Source: Pseudomonas sediminis (lineage in GTDB: Bacteria > Pseudomonadota > Gammaproteobacteria > Pseudomonadales > Pseudomonadaceae). Taken from it: 64,000 bases of DNA. Position numbers and translations under genes: made by a program. Location of the stretch: NCBI RefSeq assembly GCF_039555755.1, contig NZ_CP154631.1:806001-870000 (forward strand), given 5' to 3'. Every line of letters starts with the position of its first letter. Within the stretch, counting starts at the first letter, position 1. Below, in pieces: positions 9,448-18,382 of the stretch. Under the pieces are notes generated by a model, which saw only the letters and a program-made list of their open reading frames with translations, searched no databases and had not been told where the DNA came from.

Positions 9448-9984
9448 TCAGTGCTCCGAGAGCTTGCGCCGCTTGCCGGTCACCATCGACAACGGCAGGT
9501 TCTCGCGCAGCCGATAGCTCTCGAACAAGGCGGCGGCGATATGCAGGCCGACCAACGCCATCAGGCCGTTGGCACAGAATTCGTGGATTTCCAGCGGCAG
9601 ATCCGCGCCCCAGAAATAATCGACCTCCTCCATCAGAAAGCCGGTCACACCCAGGCCGAGCATCAACGTCATCATCAGGATCATCACCAGCGCGCCCAGC
9701 GGCGAATGCCCCATGCGGTGATACGGCTGCCCGGAAATCAAGGCGCGCAGGTGCTCGCTCAAACGCGCACGGCTCGGCCAGAAATCCGCCCAGCGCGCCG
9801 CCGGCGTACCGACGAAACCCCACACCAGGCGGATCGCCAGCCAGGCCACCGCGTAGTAGCCGAACCAGCGGTGCCAGTTCTCACCCTCTTCGGTGAAGAA
9901 GTAGTTGGCCAGGAAAGCGCCGGCCAGGGACCAGTGGAACAGACGCACCACTGGATCCCACAAGCGCACGGTCGAGGTGCTCAT
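9448..9984 (-). CDS. Cytochrome b561-type di-haem membrane protein
   Basis: This 178-residue protein has four predicted membrane helices with histidines at helix ends, as in 'VRLFHWSLAGAF', 'WHRWFGYYAVAW', 'RMGHSPLGALVM' and 'LVGLHIAAALFE'. It belongs to the cytochrome b/b561 family that moves electrons across the inner membrane. The ATG at 9984 overlaps the stop of the upstream PepSY gene by one base (TGATG), so the two are translationally coupled. A PepSY protein paired with a b-type cytochrome suggests a small metal or redox module; its electron donor and acceptor cannot be told. Confidence 0.88.
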   Translation of the reverse strand: MSTSTVRLWDPVVRLFHWSLAGAFLANYFFTEEGENWHRWFGYYAVAWLAIRLVWGFVGTPAARWADFWPSRARLSEHLRALISGQPYHRMGHSPLGALVMILMMTLMLGLGVTGFLMEEVDYFWGADLPLEIHEFCANGLMALVGLHIAAALFESYRLRENLPLSMVTGKRRKLSEH

Positions 9985-10250
9985 CAGCCTTCCACGTTGC
10001 TCTTGACCGGCTTGCCGCTGACCGGGTCGAAGTAGATTTCGACCTTCTTGCCGTCCTTGTTGTGGCCGTAGATTTCGTAGCAGTTGCCGCCGGTGATCTT
10101 GAACTTCTTGATCTCGTAGCCCTGGGCTTTCAGGTCGGCCTGGAACTTGTCCTGATCCTGCCACTGCGCCTTGTCGGCGGTGGTGCATTGGGTAGCAGCG
10201 AAGGTCAGCGGGCTGGCCAGGGCCAGAGAAAGCAGAAGCAGTTTGCGCAT
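9984..10250 (-). CDS. PepSY domain periplasmic protein
   Basis: This 88-residue protein has a clear signal peptide ending 'LTFAATQC' and a single PepSY domain, seen as 'DLKAQGYEIKKFKITGG' followed by 'VEIYFDPVSGKPV'. Small secreted PepSY proteins commonly accompany b-type cytochromes and may act as regulators or accessory subunits. It is the first gene of a two-gene operon with the cytochrome. Possible promoter sequence lies in 10251-10340. Confidence 0.87.
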   Translation of the reverse strand: MRKLLLLSLALASPLTFAATQCTTADKAQWQDQDKFQADLKAQGYEIKKFKITGGNCYEIYGHNKDGKKVEIYFDPVSGKPVKSNVEG

Positions 10251-10390
10251 GGTGAAGTCCTCTCGGATGCAGGGGAAAGTGGGTCTGCGGGGACTACTTT
10301 CGCGCCGCAACCTTAAGGCCGTATTAGCATGCAAAAAATCGTAGCCCGGAGGCAATCCGGCAAGGTCGGCAGAGGTCCCCTCTCCCCCAG

Positions 10391-10416
10391 CCCCTCTCCC
10401 ATGAATGGGAGAGGGG
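10391..10416. repeat. Hairpin CCCCTCTCCC-N6-GGGAGAGGGG
   Basis: A perfect 10-base inverted repeat lies between the copper receptor gene end and the PepSY gene. It has no T-run on either strand, so I list it as an intergenic repeat rather than a terminator. Confidence 0.6.
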
Positions 10417-10434
10417 AGCAACAGCACTGAGGCG

Positions 10435-12519
10435 TCAGAAGTCGAAATCGACCTTGGCCCAGAAGGTGCGACCCGGCTCGTCGATGCGGGTGTCGGCCGG
10501 GAAGCCGAAGCCGGCGTCGCCGGCCCGGTTGAGGTGCTCGGCATAGCGCTTGCCGAGCAGGTTATCCACACCGGCGCTGAGCTTGACCTGCTGGCTGACG
10601 CGGTAGGCGCCGTTGAGCGAGAATACGCCGAAGCCGGCACTGTCACCGAAGTCCTGCCCAACCACGTTGCCGCGCCCGTCGGCGATGCGCCCTTGGCCGT
10701 CGACCACACGCCAGAGCGCACCGGCGCTCCAGGCGTCACGCTGGTAGCTCAGCCCCAGGCGCGCCTCCAGCGGTGGCATCTGCGGCAGTGCCTCGCCGTC
10801 GCTGCTGTTCTTGCCCCAGGCGTAGGCCAGGGTTGCATCGGCCTTCCAGTTGGACGCGAAGGCGTAGGCCACACCCAGTTCGCCGCCCATGATGCGCGCG
10901 TCGACGTTGTCGGCCTGGGTGCCCATACCGCGATAGTCGAACAGGATGTAGTCCCGCACCTGCCCGGCATAGGCCGACGCCCAGGCCTGCAGCGCCTCGC
11001 CCTGATACTGGATGCCGATATCGAGCTGGGTGGTCTTCTCCGGCTCGATACCATCGAAAGCATTGCGCGAGCCAGCCGGGCCGTTCAGTCCCGCCGAGAA
11101 CAGCTCCCAGTAATCCGGGAAACGCTGCACATGGCCGATGCCCGCATAGAGGGTGGTCGACGAACCGGACAGGTCGTGCTCATAGCGCACGAAGCCGCTG
11201 GGCAGGGTCTCGGCGCGTGTCTCGCCCGCCGTCGGGTTGGGCCGCGCCATGCCCATCATGCTGCGAAAACTCTGCCGGAAATCCTTGGCCGAGGCACGAT
11301 CCACGCGCGCCCCGGAGACCAGCCGATAACGTTCGGCCAGGCTCCAGGTGGCCTCGGCGAACGCGCCGTAGTTGTGCATCAGCGCGTCCCTGTTCCAGGG
11401 GAAGCGATCGGCGTCGGTGTAGCCCGTCATCATGCTGTAGGTGGAGCGGCGGGCACGGTGCTCGCTGCGCTGCGCATCGATGCCGGTGATCAGTTCGAGG
11501 TCGTCCCACGTCCAGGTCGCGGCCAGGCGTGCGCCCAGGGTACGCCGGTCGACCTGCGAGGCCATGGGCATGGCCATCATGCTGCTCGGGTTCGGCATGC
11601 GCAGGCGGAAGTTGTCCATGATGTGGTCGGCGTAGTTGTAGTAGATCTTGGCCTCGACCTTGTCCAGCACGCCGCCGAGGTTGCTGCGTTCGATGCGCAG
11701 GCCCAGGCTTTCGCGCTTGAACTGGGTGCCGTCCATGCCGCGCCCGGCGTAGCGCGCCTCGCCATCGCCACGGCCGGCGCTTAGCTCGATCAAGGTGTCG
11801 GCATCCGGCGTCCAGCCCAGTGCCACATCGGTGTTCCACTTGTCCCAGCGCGAGGCGATGGTGTCGCCATCACCGTTGTCGTAGTCGTCCGAGTGCGAAC
11901 GGTTGGCCATCACCCGCAGGTAGCCCTGCTCGCTGCCGACGGCGCCGTCGATCAGGCGGTCGAAGCGCCCATTGGAGCCGGCCAGCACGCTGGCATGCAG
12001 GCGCGCGCCGAGTTCGCCGAAGCGCGCAGGCTCGCGCTCGAAGCGCACCACACCGGCCGAGGCGCCGGGGCCCCAGATCACCGTCTGCGGGCCCTTGGTC
12101 ACGGTCAGCAGGTCATAGGTTTCCGGGGCGATATAAGAGCTGGGCGCGTCCATCCGACCGGGGCAGGCACCCAGCATCTGGCCGCCGTCGGTGAACAGCA
12201 GCAGGCGCGAGCCGAACATCCCGCGCAGCACCGGGTCGCTGTTGCTGCCGCCGCTGCGAATCGCGGAGAAACCGGGAATGGTCTTGAGGTAGTCGGCGGC
12301 ATCGCTGGCCGGCACCGGCTGGCGTGGGTCCTTGGGATCGGCCACCACCGTCAGCGGCGAGCTCTGCTGGATTGCCGTGATCACCGTGGGCGGCAGTTGG
12401 TGGACATGCTCCTCGGCATGCAGCGGCGCGATGGCACTCAGGCCACAGGCAACGGCCAGGGCAGACAGGGGAAAACGAGGGCGCACGGAAGCGGCGCCCG
12501 TAACGAAGGAAACGGACAT
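10435..12519 (-). CDS. oprC: TonB-dependent copper receptor (OprC-like)
   Basis: This 694-residue outer-membrane barrel has an N-terminal plug and signal peptide (cleavage near 'IAPLHAEEH'). The plug contains 'DAADYLKTIPGFSAIRSGG' and 'VTKGPQTVIWGPGASAG'. Methionine-rich segments expected of copper binding are seen: 'MMAMPMASQ' and 'SFRSMMGMARPNP'. The C-terminus ends in aromatic 'VDFDF', as in outer-membrane barrels. The downstream position after a PCu(A)C chaperone and DUF2946 proteins matches the copper assignment. It is probably the last gene of the operon running down from 15363. Confidence 0.9.
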   Translation of the reverse strand: MSVSFVTGAASVRPRFPLSALAVACGLSAIAPLHAEEHVHQLPPTVITAIQQSSPLTVVADPKDPRQPVPASDAADYLKTIPGFSAIRSGGSNSDPVLRGMFGSRLLLFTDGGQMLGACPGRMDAPSSYIAPETYDLLTVTKGPQTVIWGPGASAGVVRFEREPARFGELGARLHASVLAGSNGRFDRLIDGAVGSEQGYLRVMANRSHSDDYDNGDGDTIASRWDKWNTDVALGWTPDADTLIELSAGRGDGEARYAGRGMDGTQFKRESLGLRIERSNLGGVLDKVEAKIYYNYADHIMDNFRLRMPNPSSMMAMPMASQVDRRTLGARLAATWTWDDLELITGIDAQRSEHRARRSTYSMMTGYTDADRFPWNRDALMHNYGAFAEATWSLAERYRLVSGARVDRASAKDFRQSFRSMMGMARPNPTAGETRAETLPSGFVRYEHDLSGSSTTLYAGIGHVQRFPDYWELFSAGLNGPAGSRNAFDGIEPEKTTQLDIGIQYQGEALQAWASAYAGQVRDYILFDYRGMGTQADNVDARIMGGELGVAYAFASNWKADATLAYAWGKNSSDGEALPQMPPLEARLGLSYQRDAWSAGALWRVVDGQGRIADGRGNVVGQDFGDSAGFGVFSLNGAYRVSQQVKLSAGVDNLLGKRYAEHLNRAGDAGFGFPADTRIDEPGRTFWAKVDFDF

Positions 12520-12581
12520 GCGGATACCTGAAAAGTCGATTGGCGAAGAGGCCTGGCAAACGCCTCAGTAGCTGGAAAACT

Positions 12582-12956
12582 TCAGGTGAGAACCGGCGGT
12601 GCGCGTGACAGCGCATGAGGGAAATGGGCAGTCTGCAGCGACTGCGCCGGTAACGCCCCGCACACCTCATGGCGCGGCTGCAGGCGCCCCGCAGCGGACC
12701 AGTTACTTTCGGCCAGCGCCGGGCAGTGGGAGAGCAACGAACAGTAGCCGCAGGCGTCCACCTGCAGCACCGGCTGGCTCCTGTCGAGCGCGACCGGCAC
12801 GCTGCCCGCCCCATCATGACAGCCGAGCTGGTTCAGCCAGCGCCAGTCAGCCGGTTCGGCACGCAGTTGCGACGCCAGTGGCGCCAGCACTATCAGGACG
12901 AACGCCAGCAGCCCGAGCTGGGCGGCGAGCGTACGTCTGCGTGCCGTGAACAGCAT
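12582..12956 (-). CDS. DUF2946 family protein
   Basis: This 124-residue protein has one N-terminal membrane segment 'LGLLAFVLIVLAPLASQL' and a central cysteine motif 'DACGYCSLLSHCP'. These are features of DUF2946 proteins, which sit in copper-related clusters. Its ATG overlaps the stop of the PCu(A)C gene by one base. The cysteines suggest metal handling, but no biochemical role is known to me. Confidence 0.8.
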   Translation of the reverse strand: MLFTARRRTLAAQLGLLAFVLIVLAPLASQLRAEPADWRWLNQLGCHDGAGSVPVALDRSQPVLQVDACGYCSLLSHCPALAESNWSAAGRLQPRHEVCGALPAQSLQTAHFPHALSRAPPVLT

Positions 12957-13450
12957 CAGTGCTGATGCTTGCCGTGGTCGTGGGCGTCGCCATGATCATG
13001 GCCAGCCGGCGCGTCTTGCTGCACGGCGACGTCGACCTCGACCTTGCCGGCCTTCTCGAACGTCAGCGTCAGCGGGAAGCGCTCACCGTCCTTGGCCTGC
13101 TGCTTCAGGTCGAACAGCATGACGTGGTAGCCCATGGGCTCGAATTTCACCTCGCCACCGGCAGGGATGGCGACGTCCTGCACCTGCTGCATCTTCATCA
13201 CGCCATCTGCGTGCACATGCTCATGCAGCTCGGCCTTGCCGGCCACCGGAGTGCTGACGGCCAGCAGGCGATCAGCCTCGCTGCCCCTGTTGTGCACAAC
13301 GAAATAGGCGGCGGCAGTCGGCGCCACTGGCGGCATCTCACGCGACCAGGGGTGATCGATATGCAGCTGGCCGACTTCGTACTCGTGGGCCTGGGCCAGC
13401 ATTGCGGGCAGGATCAGAACAAGGCCTAGCAGGGTTTTGCGCAGGTTCAT
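12956..13450 (-). CDS. PCu(A)C family periplasmic copper chaperone
   Basis: This 164-residue secreted protein has a signal peptide ending 'MLAQAHEYE'. The copper site motif H(M)x10Mx21HxM is seen as 'ELHEHVHADGVMKMQQV' followed by 'EPMGYHVMLFDL'. The C-terminal tail is histidine-rich ('GHDHGDAHDHGKHQH'). It would bind Cu(I)/Cu(II) in the periplasm. The start at 13450 is chosen because it gives the signal peptide; a longer in-frame reading overlaps the upstream gene. It is translationally coupled to the DUF2946 gene. Confidence 0.92.
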   Translation of the reverse strand: MNLRKTLLGLVLILPAMLAQAHEYEVGQLHIDHPWSREMPPVAPTAAAYFVVHNRGSEADRLLAVSTPVAGKAELHEHVHADGVMKMQQVQDVAIPAGGEVKFEPMGYHVMLFDLKQQAKDGERFPLTLTFEKAGKVEVDVAVQQDAPAGHDHGDAHDHGKHQH

Positions 13451-13494
13451 GCGGGTTGTCTCCGGGTTGGTATCGTTGAGAATCATGGCACGCC

Positions 13495-14895
13495 TCAACT
13501 GGCGAGACGCGTGCTGGGAAGCAAGCCGAGGGAGCGGTCGAGCGCCCACATCAGCAACAGTGAGGCGCCCACCAGCGGGAAGATCATGCCCAGCGCGATC
13601 ATCACGCCGATGGCGGTCTTCCAGCGCGGCAGATCGTGGCGCAGCGGCGGTACGCCGAGGCGACCGGCCGGGCGGCGCTTCCACCAGATCACCAGGCCAC
13701 TGACCGCGCTGAAAATGATCAGCAGGCAGACCAGCGCCATCAGGATCTGGTTGGCAAGGCCGAACATCTTGCCTTCGTGCAGCTTCACCCCGCTCTCGAC
13801 GGCTCGTGCAACCATGCCGTAATCAGCCCAGCGCACATCGGCCAGCACCGCACCGCTGTATTGATCCAGATGCAGGGTGGCGTCGTTGCGCGGGTCATCG
13901 GCGAACAGCGCGACGCTGTAAACGCCACTGGCCCCCTGCGGGAAGCTGATGCTGTAGCCGCGTTGCACGCCGCGAGCGTCGGCCGTATCGACCACCTGCT
14001 GCAGGCTGATGCGTGGCGCAGCCGGGCCCTGGTCGTGACCGGCATGGCCACGATGCGCCGCATGCGGATCGGACGCCGGCAGCGGCGTGACCTCCGCCGC
14101 CCAGGACACGGTCTGCTCGCGGCTGCTGTTGAGGCTGCCGGCAAGCTGCCCGGACTTGGGCACGTCATCCCACATCGCCGCGGGAAACTGGTTCCAGGCG
14201 CCGGCGAACTGAGCCCCCCAGAAGCCGGTCCAGGTCATGCCGGTGAGCAGCATGAACAACAGCAGCAGGGAGCCCCAGAAGCCGGTCACGGCATGCAGGT
14301 CGCGCCACAGCAGGCGACCTCGGGCATGCAGGCGCGGCCAGAGTACGCCGGCCGGATTGCTGCCGCGCGGCCACCACAGGTACAGGCCGGACACCACCAG
14401 CACGATGCCCCAGCCCGCGGCCAGCTCGATCAGGCGATCGCCCAGGGTGCCGATCATCAGATCGCCGTGCAGGGTACGCGCCACCGCCTGCAGGTTCCAT
14501 TGCGCGTCCTGCTCGCCGAGCAGGGTGCCACGGTAGGGATCGACGAACAGGTTGAGCAGGCGGCCGTCGCGCTCGATGACGAACTGCGCACTGCGCCCTT
14601 CGCCGACCGGAGGCAGGTACTTGCTCAGCGTCGCGCCAGGATAGAGCTGCTCGACCAGCGCCAGCTGCTGGTCGGCACTGACGCGCTGCTCGCTGGCCGG
14701 CGCCAGCATCAGGTGCGGATACAGCCAGGTGTCGAGCTGCGGTTTGAACAGATAGATGATCCCGGTGACCGACAGCAGAATCATGAACGGGATGACGAAC
14801 AACCCGGCATAGAAATGCCAGCGCCAGGCCAGGTTGTAGAACGACGGGGCCGCACGCTCACGGGCAGGTGCGGTGCAATCGGGGGAAGACGCCAT
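13495..14895 (-). CDS. PepSY-associated membrane protein (DUF2796/PiuB-like)
   Basis: This 466-residue inner-membrane protein has about four membrane helices and large periplasmic PepSY regions. The first helix follows 'FYNLAWRWHFYAGLFVIPF', and later helices are in 'LIIFSAVSGLVIWWKRRP' and near the C-terminus. A Met/His-rich stretch 'DPHAAHRGHAGHDQG' fits a copper setting. GGAGAAAG precedes the ATG at 14895, which I prefer to the ATG 12 codons upstream. Such proteins are thought to reduce or transfer metals or haem-linked electrons. Confidence 0.85.
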   Translation of the reverse strand: MASSPDCTAPARERAAPSFYNLAWRWHFYAGLFVIPFMILLSVTGIIYLFKPQLDTWLYPHLMLAPASEQRVSADQQLALVEQLYPGATLSKYLPPVGEGRSAQFVIERDGRLLNLFVDPYRGTLLGEQDAQWNLQAVARTLHGDLMIGTLGDRLIELAAGWGIVLVVSGLYLWWPRGSNPAGVLWPRLHARGRLLWRDLHAVTGFWGSLLLLFMLLTGMTWTGFWGAQFAGAWNQFPAAMWDDVPKSGQLAGSLNSSREQTVSWAAEVTPLPASDPHAAHRGHAGHDQGPAAPRISLQQVVDTADARGVQRGYSISFPQGASGVYSVALFADDPRNDATLHLDQYSGAVLADVRWADYGMVARAVESGVKLHEGKMFGLANQILMALVCLLIIFSAVSGLVIWWKRRPAGRLGVPPLRHDLPRWKTAIGVMIALGMIFPLVGASLLLMWALDRSLGLLPSTRLAS

Positions 14896-14976
14896 GAAGC
14901 TTTCTCCAGCCCGCCGCAGTCGTGGACACACGGCGAGGCATTCGCATGATAGGGACGCCCTGAAGGGGCGGACGGA

Positions 14977-15363
14977 TCAGGCGAGCAAAGGAGAAGCGCG
15001 GGGATTGGCTGGTGGCCAGCGATAGCGGGTGAGTCGCGGCAGATGCAGCGCGGACAGCGGCCAGTTGCGCTCGGCAGCCAGCAGCCCGAGCAGGCCGAAG
15101 AAGGCGGCGAGAATGATGGCGCTGAACAGGCTGGCCAGGGCGCAGTTGGCGCCGGTAGCCGGGTTCGGTGCGACGATGCCGGAGCCGCTCAGGTCGGCGC
15201 CCGCGCCGAAGTTGCCCTCGAACGAACAGTACTGCCCGTCCAGACCACTGAGCTGCATGCCGGCCATCTGGCCGTGGCTGATGGCACAGACGAACGCACT
15301 GAACAGGATGCTGAAGTACAGCACCCAGGCAGTCAGTGAGCGGTCGTTACGGGCCAGTTTCAT
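14977..15363 (-). CDS. DUF2946-like membrane protein
   Basis: This 128-residue protein has a membrane segment near the start ('WVLYFSILFSAFVCAI') and a second at 'ALASLFSAIILAAFFGLLG', with an intervening periplasmic loop holding 'GLDGQYCS' and 'GANCAL'. It resembles the second DUF2946-type protein that heads copper-receptor clusters in Pseudomonas. As the first gene on this strand it is likely to carry the cluster promoter within 15364-15469. Confidence 0.65.
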   Translation of the reverse strand: MKLARNDRSLTAWVLYFSILFSAFVCAISHGQMAGMQLSGLDGQYCSFEGNFGAGADLSGSGIVAPNPATGANCALASLFSAIILAAFFGLLGLLAAERNWPLSALHLPRLTRYRWPPANPRASPLLA

Positions 15364-15469
15364 GGGGCGCGACTCTAAACAGAGGATGCCAGTGCGACAC
15401 TGCGGTGCGTTGCCGCAGGCGTTGTGTACGAGAGTCTAGCAGGGGTTCGGAGCTTTATAGCGTTGAGTG

Positions 15470-16384
15470 CTAACACCACGGCGCAGCGTCCAGCAACCGC
15501 TGGCAGCGTAGTTGCACGAACTTGCGCAGCAGATGCACCGCCTTGCTCAGTTGGGCACGGTGGGCACACACCAGATACAGCGGCGTCGGCTCGCCCAGCC
15601 AGTTCGGCAGCAGCACCTGCAGACGCCCTTCACGCACGTCTTCGGCGACATCCAGCCAGGACTTGTACACCACGCCCCGCCCGGCCACGGCCCAGCGCCG
15701 GGTTACATCGGCATCGTCGCAAACCCGGTTACCCGCGACACTCATCAGCACCTCGCGCTTGCCATCCTGAAAGCGCCAACGGTCATGCGCGCGGCCATGC
15801 AGCATATAGAGGAGGCAGTTGTGATCGCGCAGATCCTCCACCGTCTGCGGCGCACCGTAGCGAGCGAGATAGGAAGGCGAGGCGCAGAGCACCCGACGAT
15901 TGTTCGGCGCCACCGGCAGCGCCACCAGGCTGGAATCCTCCGGTGCGCCGTAGCGCAGGGCGATATCCACCGGCTCACGAAACAGATCGGCTACCCGGTC
16001 TGCCAGCAGCAGGCGCAGCTGCAGTTGCGGATGCTCGTCCTGGAACTCGTCGAGCCAGGGCAACAGCGTATTGCGACCGAGATCCGAGGGTGCCGACAGT
16101 TGCAATACACCGCAGATACCCTCCTGACTGCCGACCAGTTGCTGACGCCCCTCCTCCAGACTCTGCAACGCCAGCCGGGCATGCACCAGATACAGCTCGC
16201 CCTCGGGCGTCAGACGCAGGCTGCGCGTCGAGCGCGCCAGCAGGCGCACCTGCAACTGCTGCTCCAGTCGCTTGAGGGCGGCGCTGGCGACTGCCGGCGA
16301 TACATCCAGCTGCCGCGCCGCTGCGGACAGGCTTCCAGTCTCGGCGGTACGCACGAAGAGTTGCAGGTCGTCGAAACGCAGCAT
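15470..16384 (-). CDS. LysR family transcriptional regulator
   Basis: This 304-residue protein has an N-terminal winged helix, 'TGSLSAAARQLDVSPAVASA' (about residues 16-35), followed by a periplasmic-binding-like effector domain ('LLADRVADLFREPVDIALRY'). It is divergent from the monooxygenase/oxidoreductase pair starting at 16491, with a 106-base shared spacer, so those genes are its likely targets. The inducer is unknown. Confidence 0.92.
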   Translation of the reverse strand: MLRFDDLQLFVRTAETGSLSAAARQLDVSPAVASAALKRLEQQLQVRLLARSTRSLRLTPEGELYLVHARLALQSLEEGRQQLVGSQEGICGVLQLSAPSDLGRNTLLPWLDEFQDEHPQLQLRLLLADRVADLFREPVDIALRYGAPEDSSLVALPVAPNNRRVLCASPSYLARYGAPQTVEDLRDHNCLLYMLHGRAHDRWRFQDGKREVLMSVAGNRVCDDADVTRRWAVAGRGVVYKSWLDVAEDVREGRLQVLLPNWLGEPTPLYLVCAHRAQLSKAVHLLRKFVQLRCQRLLDAAPWC

Positions 16385-16490
16385 GGCGGCTCACTTTCAA
16401 ATTAATGATGAAAGAGACTCTATTACCAGCTGCTTTTTCTTGCCACACAAATAAACGAGCATGGCTCCAATCCCCCTACCGGAGCCCGCC

Positions 16491-16784
16491 ATGACCACTG
16501 CTCTCACACTGATCGCCACCATCAAGGCCCTGCCAGGTCATGCAGAGGCAGTGGCCGCGGGCCTGCAACGCCTGGTCACGGCCACCTGCGCAGAGCCCGG
16601 CTGCCTGCAGTACGCGCTGCACCGCAACAAGATGGACCCGGACCAGTTCGTGATGATCGAACAATGGCGCGACGCCGAAGCATTGGACCAGCACCGCGCA
16701 GCGCCCCATTTCCTATATTTCACCAACGCATTCGGCGAGCGGCTGGCGGGCATCGATCTGCTCCCACTGCAACCCCTTACCTGA
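16491..16784 (+). CDS. Putative quinol monooxygenase (ABM domain)
   Basis: This 97-residue single-domain ABM protein of the YgiN type has the fold motifs 'LIATIKALPGHAEAV', 'EPGCLQYALHRNK' and 'FVMIEQWRD'. Members oxidise aromatic or quinol substrates without a cofactor. GGAG sits 8 bases before the ATG at 16491, so I prefer it over the in-frame ATG at 16461. It lies 22 bases upstream of the oxidoreductase in one operon. Confidence 0.88.
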   Translation: MTTALTLIATIKALPGHAEAVAAGLQRLVTATCAEPGCLQYALHRNKMDPDQFVMIEQWRDAEALDQHRAAPHFLYFTNAFGERLAGIDLLPLQPLT

Positions 16785-16806
16785 ATACTCGAAGAGGACC
16801 ATTTCC

Positions 16807-17823
16807 ATGAAAGCCGTCGCTTACTACCAATCCCTGCCGGCAGACCACCCCGAAGCGCTGCAGGACGTGCAACTGAGCGAGCCTACTCCGGGTGCGCACG
16901 ATCTTCTGGTCGAGGTTCGGGCCATCTCGGTCAACCCGGTCGATACCAAGATCCGCCTAGGCGTCGCGCCGGAGAACGGCGCGGCCAAGGTACTGGGCTG
17001 GGACGCGACCGGCATCGTCAAGGCCGTGGGCAGCGAAGTCAGCCTGTTCCAGCCCGGCGACAGGGTGTTCTATGCCGGTGCCATCGACCGCGCCGGTGCC
17101 AACAGCGAGCTGCACCTGGTCGATGAGCGCATCGTCGGTCATATGCCGGGCAGCCTGTCGTTCGCCGAGGCTGCAGCCCTGCCGCTGACCGCCATCACCG
17201 CCTGGGAACTGCTGTTCGAGCGCCTGCAGGTTGCCGAGGGCTCGGCGGATCAGGGCCAGAGCCTGCTGATCGTCGGTGCCGCCGGCGGCGTCGGTTCGAT
17301 CCTCACCCAGCTGGCACGCTGCCTGACCGGCCTGACCGTGATCGGCACCGCCTCGCGTCCGGAAACCCAGGCCTGGGTCCGCGAGCTGGGCGCGCATCAC
17401 GTGATCGATCACAGCAAGCCGCTGAGCGAGGAACTGGCGCGCATCGGTGTCGGCCAGGTCACCCATGTCGCCAGCCTGACCCAGACCGACCAGCACTACG
17501 CGCAACTGGTCGAGTGCCTGGCGCCGCAGGGGCGTCTGGCGCTGATCGATGATCCGCTGCAACCGCTGGATGTGATGCAGCTCAAGCGCAAGAGCCTGTC
17601 GTTGCACTGGGAGCTGATGTTCACCCGTTCGCTGTACCAGACCGCTGACATGATCGAGCAGCATCGTCTGCTGGAGCGGGTCTCCGATCTGGTCGACGCC
17701 GGCGTGATCAAGACCACCCTCGGTGAGCATTTCGGCACCATCAACGCCGCCAACCTGCGTCGCGCTCATGCGCTGCTGGAAAGTGGCAAGGCCAAGGGCA
17801 AGATCGTGCTCGAAGGCTTTTGA
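16807..17823 (+). CDS. Zinc-type alcohol dehydrogenase-like/quinone oxidoreductase
   Basis: This 338-residue MDR-superfamily oxidoreductase has the N-terminal GroES-like domain ('AISVNPVDTKIRLGV') and a Rossmann motif 'LIVGAAGGVGSILTQLA' near residue 157. It lacks the structural-zinc cysteines, so it is closer to NADPH quinone or enone reductases than to true zinc dehydrogenases. Together with the ABM monooxygenase and a divergent LysR it looks like a quinone or electrophile detoxification unit. Confidence 0.88.
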   Translation: MKAVAYYQSLPADHPEALQDVQLSEPTPGAHDLLVEVRAISVNPVDTKIRLGVAPENGAAKVLGWDATGIVKAVGSEVSLFQPGDRVFYAGAIDRAGANSELHLVDERIVGHMPGSLSFAEAAALPLTAITAWELLFERLQVAEGSADQGQSLLIVGAAGGVGSILTQLARCLTGLTVIGTASRPETQAWVRELGAHHVIDHSKPLSEELARIGVGQVTHVASLTQTDQHYAQLVECLAPQGRLALIDDPLQPLDVMQLKRKSLSLHWELMFTRSLYQTADMIEQHRLLERVSDLVDAGVIKTTLGEHFGTINAANLRRAHALLESGKAKGKIVLEGF

Positions 17824-17930
17824 GGCGCGACGGTGGGCTGGGTCGCATGTGATGAGTCGGTGTGGTGGGCTGAAACGGAAAACCGCCCGGCCCACCCTAC
17901 AGACTGAATCTCAGCCCTGATTGCGATGTC

Positions 17931-17992
17931 GTAGGGTGCGCTGTACGCACCGAAAAAACCGGCTAGTACCTGGTGCGCACAGCGCACCCTAC
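17931..17992. repeat. Hairpin repeat, copy 1 of a direct pair
   Basis: The arms 'GTAGGGTGCGCTGTACGCAC' and 'GTGCGCACAGCGCACCCTAC' are complementary around 'CGAAAAAACCGG'. With its 20-base left flank (from 17911) it is nearly identical to 18362-18443. The stretch 17824-17930 before it has further GC-rich imperfect hairpin sequence, and nothing else is visible up to 18130. Confidence 0.82.
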
Positions 17993-18175
17993 CTCTCTGC
18001 TTCAGCCCCACCTCGCCTGACCCAGTCACGTTGACTTCGCGGTACCGCTTATCGCAAAGCGGCCGTCACGCTGGTCGGCTGTTTGACCCAGATCAGAAAA
18101 TGATCATGCAAGCGGACTATCCTGACTGTCCCCAAGTAGCGCCGACGACTCGTCGCACTCAAGGAGGTGGTCAGC

Positions 18176-18358
18176 ATGAAGATTGTCGTCCAACCGCAGA
18201 ACCAGGGCGGCGAACGCCTGTGGCAGGTTCGCCTGGATCAACATTGCGTGAGTTTTCGCAGCGAAGCAGAGGCGCACCAGTTCGTCGCCAGGCTGGAAGC
18301 GCGACTGCGCGCGCCACATCGTTTGCCGGAGCTGCCCGAACAGCGCCGCGCGAGCTGA
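18176..18358 (+). CDS. Small conserved-looking protein of unknown function
   Basis: This 60-residue ORF has a strong AAGGAGGT ribosome site 9 bases before its ATG. The product begins 'MKIVVQPQNQGGERLWQVR' and reads like a short amphipathic protein with no signal peptide, cysteine or membrane helix. I do not recognise a family. It stands alone between two copies of an 82-base hairpin repeat, and the ribosome site and codon use are the main support that it is real. Confidence 0.65.
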   Translation: MKIVVQPQNQGGERLWQVRLDQHCVSFRSEAEAHQFVARLEARLRAPHRLPELPEQRRAS

Positions 18359-18382
18359 AGCTCAGCCCCGATTGCGCTGTCG

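Noticed and set aside
10391..10416. Possible terminator hairpin after the copper receptor gene
   Set aside because: The stem is perfect but neither strand has a T-run; I kept it only as a repeat.
13636..14949. A 437-codon open frame on the plus strand opposite the PepSY membrane protein
   Set aside because: It is a shadow frame of a well-supported gene and has no conserved motif.
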